A DNA stretch of 48,225 nt from NCBI GenBank assembly GCA_016784545.1, contig JADHUM010000028.1, positions 1 to 48,225 of the forward strand. Reading direction: 5' to 3'. The first letter of the stretch is position 1; each line of letters opens with the position of its first letter. This DNA is from Candidatus Neomarinimicrobiota bacterium (GTDB lineage: Bacteria; Fidelibacterota; UBA8477; JABMPR01). The translations under genes were made by a program, and so were the position numbers. The notes under the pieces are model-generated. The model saw nothing but the letters and a program-made list of their open reading frames with translations. It made no database searches and was not told where the DNA came from. This document shows, piece by piece, positions 1 through 10,900 of this stretch.

Positions 1-2015
1 GGAATAATAGTACTGATCCAGATATTTTTATACAAGCTTTAGATTTGAATGGTAGCCCTGTGTGGTCAGATGGGGGAACCCCCGTTGTTCAGGCTGATCT
101 TAAACAACTCCAACCTCGTTTTACCATGGGTGATGAGGGCGGTGTCTATGTGACCTGGCTGGATGAGCGCAATGGAGGATACCCACAATCCGATATCTAT
201 ATCCAATATGTCAACCTGGATGGCAGCATGGGCTTTGGGGCTGATGGTCTGGCTATAACTTCTGGAAAAAAAATCCAGAGTGGTGGTCTTGTGCGTCCTG
301 ATGGAAATGGTGGCGCTCTGGTTGTTTGGTCAAATGCATCAACGGGTAGCATTGGTATCACAGCCCAACATGTTCGCCTGGATGGCAGTCAAGCCTGGGA
401 AGTCGATGGTTCTGAATACTTTTTTGGCATCGATGGAGATGCCAGCAAATTTCAAACACTTACCTGGGGCGACAATGATGCGCTGATATTCTGGGAGGAC
501 AATCGTTGGTCTGGTACTGGAGCTGTTGCTATGGCTCAGGTCATGGATCAAAGTGCCGCTATCCAATTCACTATGGATGGTGTGGTCCTTTCCGGCAACG
601 AACAGCAAAGCGATCCAATCATTGCACCTGATAACCAGGGAGGTGCGTATATAACTTATACCAATCCTTCCACAGGCATGGAAATTCTTTTTACTCAACA
701 TGTGGGTGAGGATTTAATCCCAACCTGGGATCTTGCAGGAATTCCCAGCCATGAAAGTACGCCAATCGGTCAGTTTAATCCCCAAATGGTGACCAGTGTA
801 GATGGCTATCTCTACTACTTTTGGACTGAAGATGTTTTCTTGCAGGGACTCCAGGTTCATGCCCAGAAATATACCATTGATGGTACATCACTCTGGAGTG
901 ATGGAGGCGTAGTCATCACGCCCACTGACATGCTCGCCGATAAATCCGTAAAGAGCGCTGTTGCCCTGGCGGACTCCACAGTTATCTATGTTTGGGAAGC
1001 TGAAACCACAGCGGGTTTCCATTCCTATGTGTCCAAACTATCACCCGATGGCAACAATGTATGGTCAGAAGTCCTTAGTTCAGATAGTGGAAGTACTCAG
1101 AGAAATGCTGTCGCAGCATATGATCCAGAGCAGGAACAGATTACAATTGGTTGGGAAGATCTTCGCAATGCCGCTGAAAGTAGTGTGGATCTATTTTCCG
1201 TGATCATTGATACGGATGGTAACTTGAGCGAAGAACAATTAATCAGCAATGCGTTTGGAGATCAGACAGAGTTGGAATTGAGCTTTGCTGATGACAACAG
1301 TTCTGTGCTCTATGCAGCCTGGCAGGATTATGATGGTTTTCAACATGATATCTATGTCAAAAATCTCACCACCGATACTGCAGCCGAACAAATAACGACA
1401 CTTCAATCAGAAAATAAAGACCCTGCCTTGCGTACGATTAGTGGATCACGCTATATTGTGGCTTGGGAAGATGTCCGTAATGGTATTCATTCAGATATAT
1501 ACTTCTACGATTCCCATCCGGATGGTCGTGGTCATGGCGCAGAAGGGGTACCGCTTTCAACGGCGGTATTAAATCAAAAGCAGGCTCAGATCGTACCCTT
1601 TACAGGCAGTAATCCTGATTCGTTAACCTATCTCATCGCTTGGCTGGACATGCGTTCCTCTGGGAAAACTGAATTGACCAATATTTACGCCCAGGCCTAT
1701 AGTGGTCAGATGCCTGTTTCCATTGATGAAGTCGTTGTGGCTCAGGAGTTTAAGATCGGTTCAGCTTATCCAAATCCATTTAATGGATCCGTCAATATTC
1801 CAATTGAGAATCTGCGAGGTGCTGATCTGGATTTATATATTTATGATCTAAAGGGCCGGGAAATTCTCCATGAATCTCTGGGCAGTCAATCCGGTCGTAT
1901 TTATACCTGGGAAGGTCAGAATCGATTTGGACAGGATTTGAGTAGTGGCGTATATCTGGTTTCCATAGGTTCAGAAACTCAATTACACACCCAAAAAGTA
2001 ATGTTCATCAAATAA
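1..2015 (+). CDS. Exported repeat protein with T9SS type A sorting domain (5' partial)
   Basis: The reading frame is open from base 3 to the stop at 2015, so the N-terminus and any signal peptide lie left of the window; the TTG at 45 is just the first possible start inside it. The body is a series of degenerate units around the pattern 'LDG..W..DG...' followed by 'Q..P......GG.YV.W.D.R....DIY.Q', typical of beta-propeller-like repeat proteins exported by FCB bacteria. The last ~80 residues form a Por/T9SS type A sorting domain with the YPNPFNGS motif, then a beta-rich stretch ending in SSGVYLVSI and a basic, Lys-terminated tail. The function of the repeat body is unknown to me; a surface or secreted role is inferred from the sorting tail. 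The next gene starts 26 bp downstream, suggesting co-transcription. Confidence 0.85.
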   Translation, partial: NNSTDPDIFIQALDLNGSPVWSDGGTPVVQADLKQLQPRFTMGDEGGVYVTWLDERNGGYPQSDIYIQYVNLDGSMGFGADGLAITSGKKIQSGGLVRPDGNGGALVVWSNASTGSIGITAQHVRLDGSQAWEVDGSEYFFGIDGDASKFQTLTWGDNDALIFWEDNRWSGTGAVAMAQVMDQSAAIQFTMDGVVLSGNEQQSDPIIAPDNQGGAYITYTNPSTGMEILFTQHVGEDLIPTWDLAGIPSHESTPIGQFNPQMVTSVDGYLYYFWTEDVFLQGLQVHAQKYTIDGTSLWSDGGVVITPTDMLADKSVKSAVALADSTVIYVWEAETTAGFHSYVSKLSPDGNNVWSEVLSSDSGSTQRNAVAAYDPEQEQITIGWEDLRNAAESSVDLFSVIIDTDGNLSEEQLISNAFGDQTELELSFADDNSSVLYAAWQDYDGFQHDIYVKNLTTDTAAEQITTLQSENKDPALRTISGSRYIVAWEDVRNGIHSDIYFYDSHPDGRGHGAEGVPLSTAVLNQKQAQIVPFTGSNPDSLTYLIAWLDMRSSGKTELTNIYAQAYSGQMPVSIDEVVVAQEFKIGSAYPNPFNGSVNIPIENLRGADLDLYIYDLKGREILHESLGSQSGRIYTWEGQNRFGQDLSSGVYLVSIGSETQLHTQKVMFIK

Positions 2016-2041
2016 TCACAGATCTCCTGGAAATCATATTC

Positions 2042-4405
2042 ATGCCACACGTCATCCGCAATATTCTGAGTATCCTACTTCTCTTCTCTGCAATGAGTGT
2101 AAATGCCCAATCATTTCTACGCGAGTCGGTGATTGATAGCAGATACCACACCTATGAAGAAATCGTGGCCTATATGGACTCGATTCAGCAAATTCCAGCC
2201 TATGATGCCATTCTTGATGTACGGGAAATTGGTCGATCAAACAACGAAGACCTGCCCATATATGCCATCAAATTATCGGACAACCCAACGCTGGATGAGG
2301 ATGAGCCGGCATTGCTGTTCCTGGGACAATGTCATGCAGAAGAAATTCTCGGTGTTGAGATTACCATGGGGCTGGTCGATAGCCTCCTCCATGGCTTTGA
2401 TGCCATGAATTCCCATGTAGGCTCGATCCTCCAAAACCTGGAGGTATGGGTGGTCCCCAGCTACAATCCTGAGGGCTTGAGAGTGGTCCATGATGGTCTT
2501 GATGTCACCTTTCGTAAGAATAAGACGGATAACAATGGCAATGGTGTCTTTGACTTTGTAGAAGGAATTGGATACGATATAGATGGTGTAGACTTCAATC
2601 GCAACTATGATTTTAACTGGATTTTTGGCGATGCCTATGAAGTCGATGACTATGACTACTATCGAGGTCCCTCAGCCTTTTCTGAGTCAGAAACCAGAGC
2701 CATCGCGGATCTGGCCCGGCAGGAGAAGTTTCTGCTTTCAGTTGCCTATCATTCCGCACGTTCTGGTACACCAGAAATCATCTATTATTCCTGGGAGTGG
2801 GATGAAGTCAAATTTCCGCCAGATATTGACATCATGAGCGGGCTGGCCACCACCTTATCTCAACGAGTGATCAACGAATCCAGGGATGGAAATTATGCAG
2901 TAACCCCTGGTAAAACCCAGCGTGGGAATGCCCATGACTGGTTTTATACCCAGACCGGTGCCATTCAGTTCTTAATTGAAGTGGGAACCAATAATTTACA
3001 GCCCAATGTCGACATTATTAACGATACGGTGGACCGCAATCTGGAGGGTCTCTTTTTTCTCATGGATCGTGCCTTTGGACGATCTCCGGAGAGCAAATCC
3101 CAAATTAGGGGGATCGTTAGCGATGCCTCTGATGGCTTTGCACTTGAAGGTGCACAGATCCAGCTGGCCAAGCTTAATGTGGGTGGAAGCTTAACTCCTC
3201 TGGAAGGGCTCATGATGCAGCCCCGGATCACGGATGGTTTTGGCCGTTATCGTCGTCTGGTTAACCAGGGGACCTATCGGGTGATTGCCTCTGCACCAGG
3301 CTTTGAATCGGATACTGTGGCCGCCATCCTGACCAGTGAAAGTTATCCAACTATTCTGGATTTCAGTCTGGATCCTGCTCCTGAACATACCATCCATATC
3401 GATCTGCTCCAGGAAGTCCTTACCGATCCCTATGAAGTTATTATCTGGGATCAGTTTCACCGCGATACCCTTGAAATGGGTGCTGGTCTTCACTCCTTCA
3501 TCTGGCAGGGCAATGACATCAACATCCAGGTGTCGACTCCTGGATATTTTCCTGAGATTCATTCCTATGATCTGAGACCATTTGGTCCCGAGCAGGAATT
3601 ATCATTTTCAATTGATTTGCCAACTGCACCCACCACTATTTTCAGCACAGGTTTTGATGATCTATATGCCTGGCAAATAAATGGCGGTGACTGGGTTGCG
3701 GAAAACGGGAAATTGAAATCTCAAACCGACCTTTTTTATGATGTGGGTTTGGAATCAGAAATGGTCATGGATCTGGATATGTCAGGTCTACCAGATGCCA
3801 AGCGCCTGGGAATCCATATCGTCCATGCCTATGAAGTGGAATGGCACATCGACACCCTCTCAGTTGAAGTCTGGAATGCCGATGAATCAGAACGACTCAT
3901 TCAGAAACAGTGGTCTGACCAGAATTTTGAAAATCATTCCGAGACATTTTTTATGGCTGGTGAAATCCCTGCAACAGGTCGCCTCAAAGTTAAAATGAAG
4001 ACCGACTCCACAGTGGGTTTCCGGGGCTGGGAGATTGATTCCATATCCATTTTTCTGTCCGGCTATGAGTTGTTGAGCATTGGACCAGAAATAAGCGAAC
4101 GCCAGACACAATCTTCAGCAAACCAATTCGGGATGTCTGTTTCTGCCTCACCAAATCCTTTTCACTCGACGACACGTCTCGAGTTTGAAATTCCTCAGGC
4201 CAATATCGTATCCATCAATGTTTTTGATATCCGAGGGAGAGAAATCTATTCAGAAAAACTTGATGGATCAGCCGGAACCAATTCCTGGGTCTGGAAGGGA
4301 CAGGATATGCTGGGTCATCATGTGAGCACTGGGATATACTTTATACGTATCGATGATTCACAACAATCAGTAACCCGTAAACTAATGTTAATGAATAAAT
4401 TATAG
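2042..4405 (+). CDS. Exported M14 zinc carboxypeptidase with T9SS sorting domain
   Basis: Residues 1-23 form a signal peptide ending in VNAQ. Residues ~30-345 are an M14 (carboxypeptidase A-like) domain: the zinc ligands are H98 and E101 in the HAEE motif and H237 in AYHSAR, NRNY lies at ~187-190 and the catalytic Glu is probably E313 in LIEVG. A carboxypeptidase-regulatory-like beta domain follows from ~355 (IRGIVSD), then a beta-sandwich of unclear family, and a C-terminal type A sorting domain with SPNPFHSTT and a Lys-rich end. All expected zinc and catalytic residues are present, so this should be an active metallopeptidase trimming C-terminal residues of extracellular peptides. It sits between two other exported proteins with 26-28 bp gaps, so it is probably in one operon with them. 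Confidence 0.92.
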   Translation: MPHVIRNILSILLLFSAMSVNAQSFLRESVIDSRYHTYEEIVAYMDSIQQIPAYDAILDVREIGRSNNEDLPIYAIKLSDNPTLDEDEPALLFLGQCHAEEILGVEITMGLVDSLLHGFDAMNSHVGSILQNLEVWVVPSYNPEGLRVVHDGLDVTFRKNKTDNNGNGVFDFVEGIGYDIDGVDFNRNYDFNWIFGDAYEVDDYDYYRGPSAFSESETRAIADLARQEKFLLSVAYHSARSGTPEIIYYSWEWDEVKFPPDIDIMSGLATTLSQRVINESRDGNYAVTPGKTQRGNAHDWFYTQTGAIQFLIEVGTNNLQPNVDIINDTVDRNLEGLFFLMDRAFGRSPESKSQIRGIVSDASDGFALEGAQIQLAKLNVGGSLTPLEGLMMQPRITDGFGRYRRLVNQGTYRVIASAPGFESDTVAAILTSESYPTILDFSLDPAPEHTIHIDLLQEVLTDPYEVIIWDQFHRDTLEMGAGLHSFIWQGNDINIQVSTPGYFPEIHSYDLRPFGPEQELSFSIDLPTAPTTIFSTGFDDLYAWQINGGDWVAENGKLKSQTDLFYDVGLESEMVMDLDMSGLPDAKRLGIHIVHAYEVEWHIDTLSVEVWNADESERLIQKQWSDQNFENHSETFFMAGEIPATGRLKVKMKTDSTVGFRGWEIDSISIFLSGYELLSIGPEISERQTQSSANQFGMSVSASPNPFHSTTRLEFEIPQANIVSINVFDIRGREIYSEKLDGSAGTNSWVWKGQDMLGHHVSTGIYFIRIDDSQQSVTRKLMLMNKL

Positions 4406-4433
4406 CTCGACTTAAAAAATAAAGAACTAAAAT

Positions 4434-7400
4434 ATGCACCGAATATCACAGAAAATTTTCATCAGTCTCCTGCTTGCGACCCTGGCGTTTTCAGCATCAG
4501 GCCCCCTGGCTTTTAAGAATCTAATGGAGAATTATCCATCGGTTCAGGGACGCTATAACTGGGAATCATATCAGCGTGGAGATTTCCTCATCATTGCTCC
4601 AGATGCAGCCCTGGCGAATCCATATTTGGAGCCGTTCAGAGTTCTTAAAGAACAACAGGGATTCCGTGTCACCATGGCGCCACTTTCAGAAACGGGCAAC
4701 ACCACCACAGATATCCGGCAATTTATCGCCGATTTCTATGCTGCGAATGCCCTTGAATATGTGCTGCTCATTGGAGATGTGGATGATGCTTATGCCTTGC
4801 CTGCCTTCAGCTATGGCCCAGAGAATGATGTTTCCGATTTACCATACGTGTTGATCGAGGGAGGCCCAGATGATTACTTCCCAGAGGCCTTCATTGGACG
4901 CTGGCCAGTAGATACTGCCCAGGAGTTGGCCAAGGTGATTGTGAGAACCATCAATTATTCCCGTACACCTGACGTTGAGTCTGGCTATCTGGAAAGAGCC
5001 CTGGTCACTGCAGGAAATTATGCAGATACAGGAACTATTCTTACACCGGTATGGACCTCATACTGGCTCCGTGATGAATTTTATGACTATGGCTATTCCG
5101 ATGTGGATACGGTATTCTTTCCACCTACGACTGGACCGGAGCAAATTCTGGATGCCTGGAATGAGGGTGTGGGGGTTGTGAATTACCGGGGATGGGGAGA
5201 CGCCCATGGTTGGCATTTTCCTCATTTTCATGTGTCCGATTTTGATGATGGCGCTCTGAATAATGGGAACAAACTACCCATCGTATTCAGCTTTGTCTGC
5301 GGGACCGGCAAATTCGATAGCAGTATTGATCCTGCTTTCTGTGAAGCCTTATTAACACAGGGAAGTGTATCTGTTCCAGCGGGAGCAGTCGCCGTTGTGG
5401 CACCTTCTGATTTACATACACGTACAAAATTTAACAATGCTCTGAATTCAAAACTATGGGACGCCCTCATGGAGGGGCATGTCGATGAATTGGGACCCGC
5501 TCTGGTTGCCTCAAAATTTGGTTTTCTGGATGAATTCGTCAACGAATTAGGTCCTGGTGAAATGGCAGAATTCTACTACCACACCTACAATGTCATGGGA
5601 GATCCAAGTTTGCCGGTCTGGTTATTGAACCCTGAACCCATCACCCTTGATGCTGCTGCTTTTGGAGAAGTGTGCTGGGATGATGGACTCATCACACTAA
5701 ACCGATCTGATTTGCAGGAAGGCGTCTTTTCCTTAAGGCAGAATAATGCACTCATTGGCTCAGGCAGATGGACAGATGGGCATATTAGAATTTATCGTTT
5801 TGATGGGAGCTCATTTTATACCGCTGATCATTCTGGAGAGCCTCTTGAAATTACCTTGAACAGCCCCGGGCACACGCCTGTCACTGTTGAAGTAGTCCCT
5901 GTGGCCGGTAGTGGTGTTGCCTTTGCCGGAATGCAGGAAAATGTCCACGTCGGCATGACTCAATGGACACCACAGTTCCATAATTACGGGTCAGCATCTG
6001 TCTCTGTTTCGCTTAATCTCAGCTCTCCCGACGGGATCTATTCAGAAACGTTGGGAGATTATTCAATCGCAGCTGGTGGAACCATAAGTGCCGCTGCAAC
6101 TTCAGCACCCCTGATACAGCTCATTGATCGGGAGATAGTCATAAATGTTGAAATTGCTGGCGTTACTTCACCTCTGGCAATTCCAGTGAGTGTTGTTTCC
6201 CCAGAATTGTCAATCAGTTTTGATGGTCACATCAGGCCGCTTCCAGGTGCGGCATTTAGCTTGAGCTTAAACGGAAGCTTTCAGGGCCTGGATGCAGCGG
6301 GATCAACCCTGCATGTCACCTTGACCAGTGCCGCAGAATTTGCAACCCTTGGGGATGTGACGGGTACTGCCACCATTGATGCAGAGGGAAGTTTGACTTT
6401 CTCCGATAACAGTTTCACAGGCTCCTTAAGCGAGGTGGCCCACGGAAGTCGATTGCCACTAAGTTTTGATTTTCGTCTGGATGGACAGAGCGATCCATTC
6501 TATCACCGGCAGTTCATGGTGATCATTGGTGCAGAAAGCAACAGCGATCCCACACCACCCAACCAAAATTATGGCTATTGGGCTTATGACAATAATGATA
6601 CTGAATATGATGAACTCCCCACCTACAGTTGGACAGATCTTTCAAGTGAAAGTGGTGCTCAGCATTACTCTCTCAGCGATGATGATCATGAAATTGTGAC
6701 GCTGCCCTTCACTTTCAGGTATTATGACACTGATTACGATATACTCACCATTAACTCCAACGGATGGGCAGCCTTTGGGGCGGACTATATCAATTATTTC
6801 CGTAACTGGTCCATACCCATGCCCCTGGGACCAGATGCCATGTTGGCACCCTTCTGGGATGATCTGGACAATGATACACTGATAAACAGTCAGGAGGTTG
6901 GACGACCCATTGACTTGTATACCTTTCACGATCAAACCAATCAGCAGTTTATCGTTGAATGGCATGAGGTCTGGAATGGTTTTGGTGATCGAAGTTTTCT
7001 TGAAACCTTTCAACTCATTTTGCATGATCCAAGCGGATCGTTGGTTGCTGATGATGGGAACGGTGTCATCGAATTTCAGTACTATGAAGTCAACGATGTT
7101 GATCAGACCAATAATTTTAGCACAGTTGGCATAGAGTCGCCTGATCAAAACGATGGCCTAATGTATGTATATGCCAGGAACTATGCTCCTGGTGCATCTG
7201 TTCTGGAGGCTGGTCGCATCATTCGCTTCACCACCAACCCACCTGATTTATACTGGGTTTCAGTTGAGAGTGAGAGCCAAAAACCAACTCAATTTGAAGT
7301 GGGACCAGCATTTCCAAATCCATTTAATGGTACCACAACAATTCCTTTCACACTGCTTCAGGCAGGTGAGGTAAATCTGGAAGTCTACGATTTGTTGGGT

Positions 7401-7550
7401 CGAAAATTGTTTAGCCAGGAATTGGCATCCTTGAATGCTGGCTCTCATCGATATGCCCTCAGGACTGAATCGTTTTCATCAGGGGTTTACCTTGTTAAAA
7501 TTGAGAGCGCTGGTGCACACCATATTCAGAAGGTCACCCTTTTGAAATAG
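4434..7550 (+). CDS. Exported C25 (gingipain-type) cysteine peptidase with T9SS sorting domain
   Basis: A short signal peptide (residues 1-~21) is followed directly by a C25 domain without the long propeptide seen in the neighbouring paralog: VLLIGDVDDAYALP, AFIGRWPV, NYRGWGDAHGW (W254, H258), FSFVCGTG with the likely nucleophile C289, and YNVMGDPSLPVW near 395. In gingipains the catalytic His sits in a YxGHG motif; here that place is Trp254, and His258 or His261 is the closest substitute. Residues ~713-936 form a beta domain also found in the 7950 gene. The C-terminus is a type A sorting domain (FPNPFNGTTTI). Target proteins are unknown. An intrinsic terminator at 7704-7737 probably ends the operon that began left of the window. 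Confidence 0.88.
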   Translation: MHRISQKIFISLLLATLAFSASGPLAFKNLMENYPSVQGRYNWESYQRGDFLIIAPDAALANPYLEPFRVLKEQQGFRVTMAPLSETGNTTTDIRQFIADFYAANALEYVLLIGDVDDAYALPAFSYGPENDVSDLPYVLIEGGPDDYFPEAFIGRWPVDTAQELAKVIVRTINYSRTPDVESGYLERALVTAGNYADTGTILTPVWTSYWLRDEFYDYGYSDVDTVFFPPTTGPEQILDAWNEGVGVVNYRGWGDAHGWHFPHFHVSDFDDGALNNGNKLPIVFSFVCGTGKFDSSIDPAFCEALLTQGSVSVPAGAVAVVAPSDLHTRTKFNNALNSKLWDALMEGHVDELGPALVASKFGFLDEFVNELGPGEMAEFYYHTYNVMGDPSLPVWLLNPEPITLDAAAFGEVCWDDGLITLNRSDLQEGVFSLRQNNALIGSGRWTDGHIRIYRFDGSSFYTADHSGEPLEITLNSPGHTPVTVEVVPVAGSGVAFAGMQENVHVGMTQWTPQFHNYGSASVSVSLNLSSPDGIYSETLGDYSIAAGGTISAAATSAPLIQLIDREIVINVEIAGVTSPLAIPVSVVSPELSISFDGHIRPLPGAAFSLSLNGSFQGLDAAGSTLHVTLTSAAEFATLGDVTGTATIDAEGSLTFSDNSFTGSLSEVAHGSRLPLSFDFRLDGQSDPFYHRQFMVIIGAESNSDPTPPNQNYGYWAYDNNDTEYDELPTYSWTDLSSESGAQHYSLSDDDHEIVTLPFTFRYYDTDYDILTINSNGWAAFGADYINYFRNWSIPMPLGPDAMLAPFWDDLDNDTLINSQEVGRPIDLYTFHDQTNQQFIVEWHEVWNGFGDRSFLETFQLILHDPSGSLVADDGNGVIEFQYYEVNDVDQTNNFSTVGIESPDQNDGLMYVYARNYAPGASVLEAGRIIRFTTNPPDLYWVSVESESQKPTQFEVGPAFPNPFNGTTTIPFTLLQAGEVNLEVYDLLGRKLFSQELASLNAGSHRYALRTESFSSGVYLVKIESAGAHHIQKVTLLK

Positions 7551-7620
7551 ATTTCACCCAACCAATTTCCAGTGGAGTAACGCGACGATTAAATTGGTTT
7601 CAATCTGACCCTAGAGACTG

Positions 7621-7659
7621 AAACCTGTTTGATTCGCTGCACTCAGTGAAAACAGGTTT
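7621..7659. repeat. 10-bp inverted repeat (hairpin)
   Basis: AAACCTGTTT at 7621-7630 is the perfect reverse complement of AAACAGGTTT at 7650-7659, separated by 19 bases. No T-run follows, so it is not a standard intrinsic terminator; it could be a transcript-end stabilising hairpin or an operator. Confidence 0.5.
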
Positions 7660-7703
7660 AGTTACCTCAGCAAGATTTATGCAGACCAAAGGTTTTAGTC
7701 ATG

Positions 7704-7737
7704 AAATAGTCCCTCAAAATGGGACTATTTTGTTTTT
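7704..7737 (+). terminator. Rho-independent terminator after C25 peptidase gene
   Basis: A perfect 10-bp stem (AAATAGTCCC with GGGACTATTT) closes a 7-base loop and runs into TGTTTTT. It lies 154 bp after the stop at 7550 and closes the first exported-protein operon. Confidence 0.85.
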
Positions 7738-7949
7738 GAATGGTCTCCAGAAGAGACTTGTGGACGGTTGAATCTCCTGTTCATAAATATCTCAAAATCT
7801 TCCAGGTGGGAACTTGGATCAAAAAGTACCCAGAATCGAGAGCTCTCCACACTCTGTGGCATTTATCAAATTGTTAGATTGCTTGCATACCAGCCATAGT
7901 TGCCATCTTGTATATTGTCTGGATTGGGGAAACCATAGAAAGGTGAATT

Positions 7950-10900
7950 ATGTACAAAAATATCCTGAGTTTAATCATTACGTTTGGAGTAGTCGGGGGT
8001 CTGTTTGCAGCTTCCAATCCTGTCTCGGAAAAGTCACTTCTGAGTCTTAAGTCATTTGATGCAAACCATTCTACTTTAGAAGCTAGCACACCCGAATTTT
8101 CAATCGGTAGTATTAGTTTTGCTCAGGGGGAATACGATTTTTTGAATACCGATATGCAAGGGCAGCTTCGTCTCATAGGCGCCCCTGATCTTCCTACCAC
8201 CTCAACACTCCTGGCTGTACCTGCTACAGGTGATCTCCAGACAGAAATTTCATACACATCACTGCGTGTTGAGACCAATATTAATCTAGCACCTTTCCAA
8301 CCCGTACAATTAGAAGCACAAAATAGACCCGAAGGATTTGCCATCGATCAGGATATCTATGAACAAGACGCCTGGTTTCCTCCATCACCTGTTATTCTCC
8401 ATGAACGTATCCAAATGCGCGACCTGACTTTGGTTACTGTGGAAGTAAGTCCCTTCCAGTACAATCCCGTTACCAGAGAATTGCGTATTTATGAGGGGTT
8501 GGAAGTTAATGTGAATCACAGCGAACCACTTGTGGCACCAGAGCGACCCATCTCTAGATTTTTTGAACCTATTTATGAGAATCTCGTTCCAAATTCAACC
8601 CTGGTTCTGGAACCCAACTACCAAATACCATCTATTCTTTTTATTCATACCGAAAATACAACTGTGACCACCTATCTTCAGGCACTCTTGGATTGGAGAC
8701 ATGAAAAGGGTTTTGAAGTACACAGCGCCAGTACTTTGCAAACGGGTTCTTCCAACTCCTCCATCAAGAATTACATACAGAATGCCTACGATACCTGGAT
8801 CAATCCTCCTGAGTTTGTCGTGTTGGTGGGTGATGCAGGTGGTACTTTTAATATTCCAACCTGGATAGAGAATTTCTCAAATTATAACGGTGAGGGAGAC
8901 CTTCCTTATGTTCATCTCGCCGGTTCAGATTATATAGCCGACGCCTTTATCGGTAGACTCCCTTTCGCTTCAGCCAGCGAATTTAGCAATATCATCAGTA
9001 AAATTCTGAATTATGAAAAGAATCCCCCTAGTTTTGATACGGACTGGTACACACGGGCTCTCCTGGTGGGGGATCAGGCCTCATCTGGACTCTCCACAAT
9101 TATGACCAATAGAAACATCAACGAGTATATGGAAGCCAATGGCTACCAGGACAATTTTGAGGTCTATGGTGGTTCTTTTGTGAGCCAGATTGCGTCTGGA
9201 ATCAATGCCGGCGTTTCCTACTTTAACTACCGTGGATGGTTGGGAATGAGTGGCTGGGGAAATACCAATACGTCAGCCCTTACCAATGGATCAAATTTAC
9301 CCTTCGTAACTATTTTGACATGCGGAACGGGCGGCTTTACTGGCGATTCTCGTTCAGAGCAATTTCTAAGGGTTGGAACCACTTCTGTACCCAAGGGTGC
9401 CATTGGCGCTGTTGGTACAGCTACATCAGGAACCCACACCCTTTATAACAACTGCGTATCGGTGGGTATCTATCACGGTATCTTTAGCGACGAGCTGTAT
9501 TATGCCGGAGTTGCAGTTGAACGCGGTCGTATAAGTCTCAATCAGACCTATCCTTCAACCACCAGTGATTACGTAAAAATCTTTAGTCACTGGAATAACC
9601 TCATGGGTGATCCTTCAACTGAATTGTGGACTGGTGTCCCACAAATCATCGCCATGGAAGCCCCTGATGAAATTCCAGCTGATGCCCAATATCTGGACAT
9701 TGCTATCCTTGATGCAACCAACAATGCCATTGAAGGCGCCTGGGTGACAGTCACAGGAAGTGGCGTGTTCGTATCCGGGTATACTGATGCAGATGGTTCA
9801 GTTGTCCTTGATCTGCCCGCAGCGCTCCCAGCCAGCATGACTTTGACTGCCACAAAACATAATTTTAAACCTGAACAGATGGACATTACAGTAGGTGATG
9901 ACAATTTCGCCATTTTGATTGATGCAGCGACCCTCAATGAAACCGTTGGTAACAGTGATGGCATGCTCAATCCGGGTGAAACCGCTCAGTTTGACCTAAC
10001 TTTCTCAAACCATTCTGCTGCCAGCATTTCAAATGTGTTTTTAACAGTTGCTGGTGAGAATGCTCCCCCTGTCGATTATTTCTATGCTACTCTGGCTGCA
10101 GGTGCCAGTGTGGTCCTGAATGATCAAACCTTTTCCCTGCCAGCGGACTATCCCGGGATGGCTAAATATGATGTTGCCATTCAGGTAACTGCAGATGGCA
10201 CCTCGTATACTGACCATCGAAGATTTGATGTCTATGCTCCCTATTTGCAGGTTCATACCCTGGCAGAACCAGGCTTCCCACCATATTCATTTGATCCTGG
10301 TGAGGTAACCAACCTGGTGCTCTTTGCTGATAATATTGGTACCCTGGGAAGCAGCAATTTGACTGCAACGCTGCATAGTTCTGACCCCAATATAGAGATT
10401 CTTGATTCGGTGGCTGTCTTTTCTGACGTTGAGCCAGGTTCTGAGACCAGCAATAGTGCTTCCAGTTTTGAGATAAATATTAACACCCAGGTAACTGTGG
10501 GTGTTCAAATTCCCCTTCAGGTAGAATTTACTGATGACAATGGATTTGTAGAAATAGTCTCACTGCTTCTGCCCATTGGAACCCCAGGAATGGGTGACCC
10601 AACTGGTCCCGATGCTGGTGGCTATTTCTGCTACGATAGTCAGGATCTAGCCTACGCTCTGGCACCCCAGTACAATTGGATTGAAATCGTTCCCGGGATG
10701 GGCTCATACACTGGAACTCTGGTTCCCCTCAATGACAATGGAAGTAATCAGGAAGACATCGTTACTGTAAACCTGCCCTTTGATTTCGGATTCTATGGTG
10801 AGGATTACAACCAGGTTTCTATCTGTTCCAACGGATATATCGCCCTGGGTGCCAGTGAAACCGCTCTCTTTAGAAATTATCCAGTGCCTGGTCCCTTGGG

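Larger units (their letters stand above)
7551..7949. other. Intergenic region with stacked inverted repeats and terminator
   Basis: No gene is supported in these 399 bases. They hold three successive inverted repeats: AACCAATTT (7560-7568) with AAATTGGTT (7591-7599), AAACCTGTTT (7621-7630) with AAACAGGTTT (7650-7659), and the terminator at 7704-7737. The last ~90 bases before the 7950 gene are AT-rich and should contain its promoter; a TATATT at 7911-7916 is a possible -10 box, but I see no well-spaced -35. The ribosome binding site is AGAAAGGTG shortly before ATG 7950. A 78-codon frame across this region (7814-8050) has no protein-like character. Confidence 0.6.

Noticed and set aside
7814-8050. 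78-codon plus-strand ORF before the second C25 gene
   Set aside because: It overlaps the well-supported 7950 start in another frame and its product has no signal peptide, domain or codon pattern like its neighbours.
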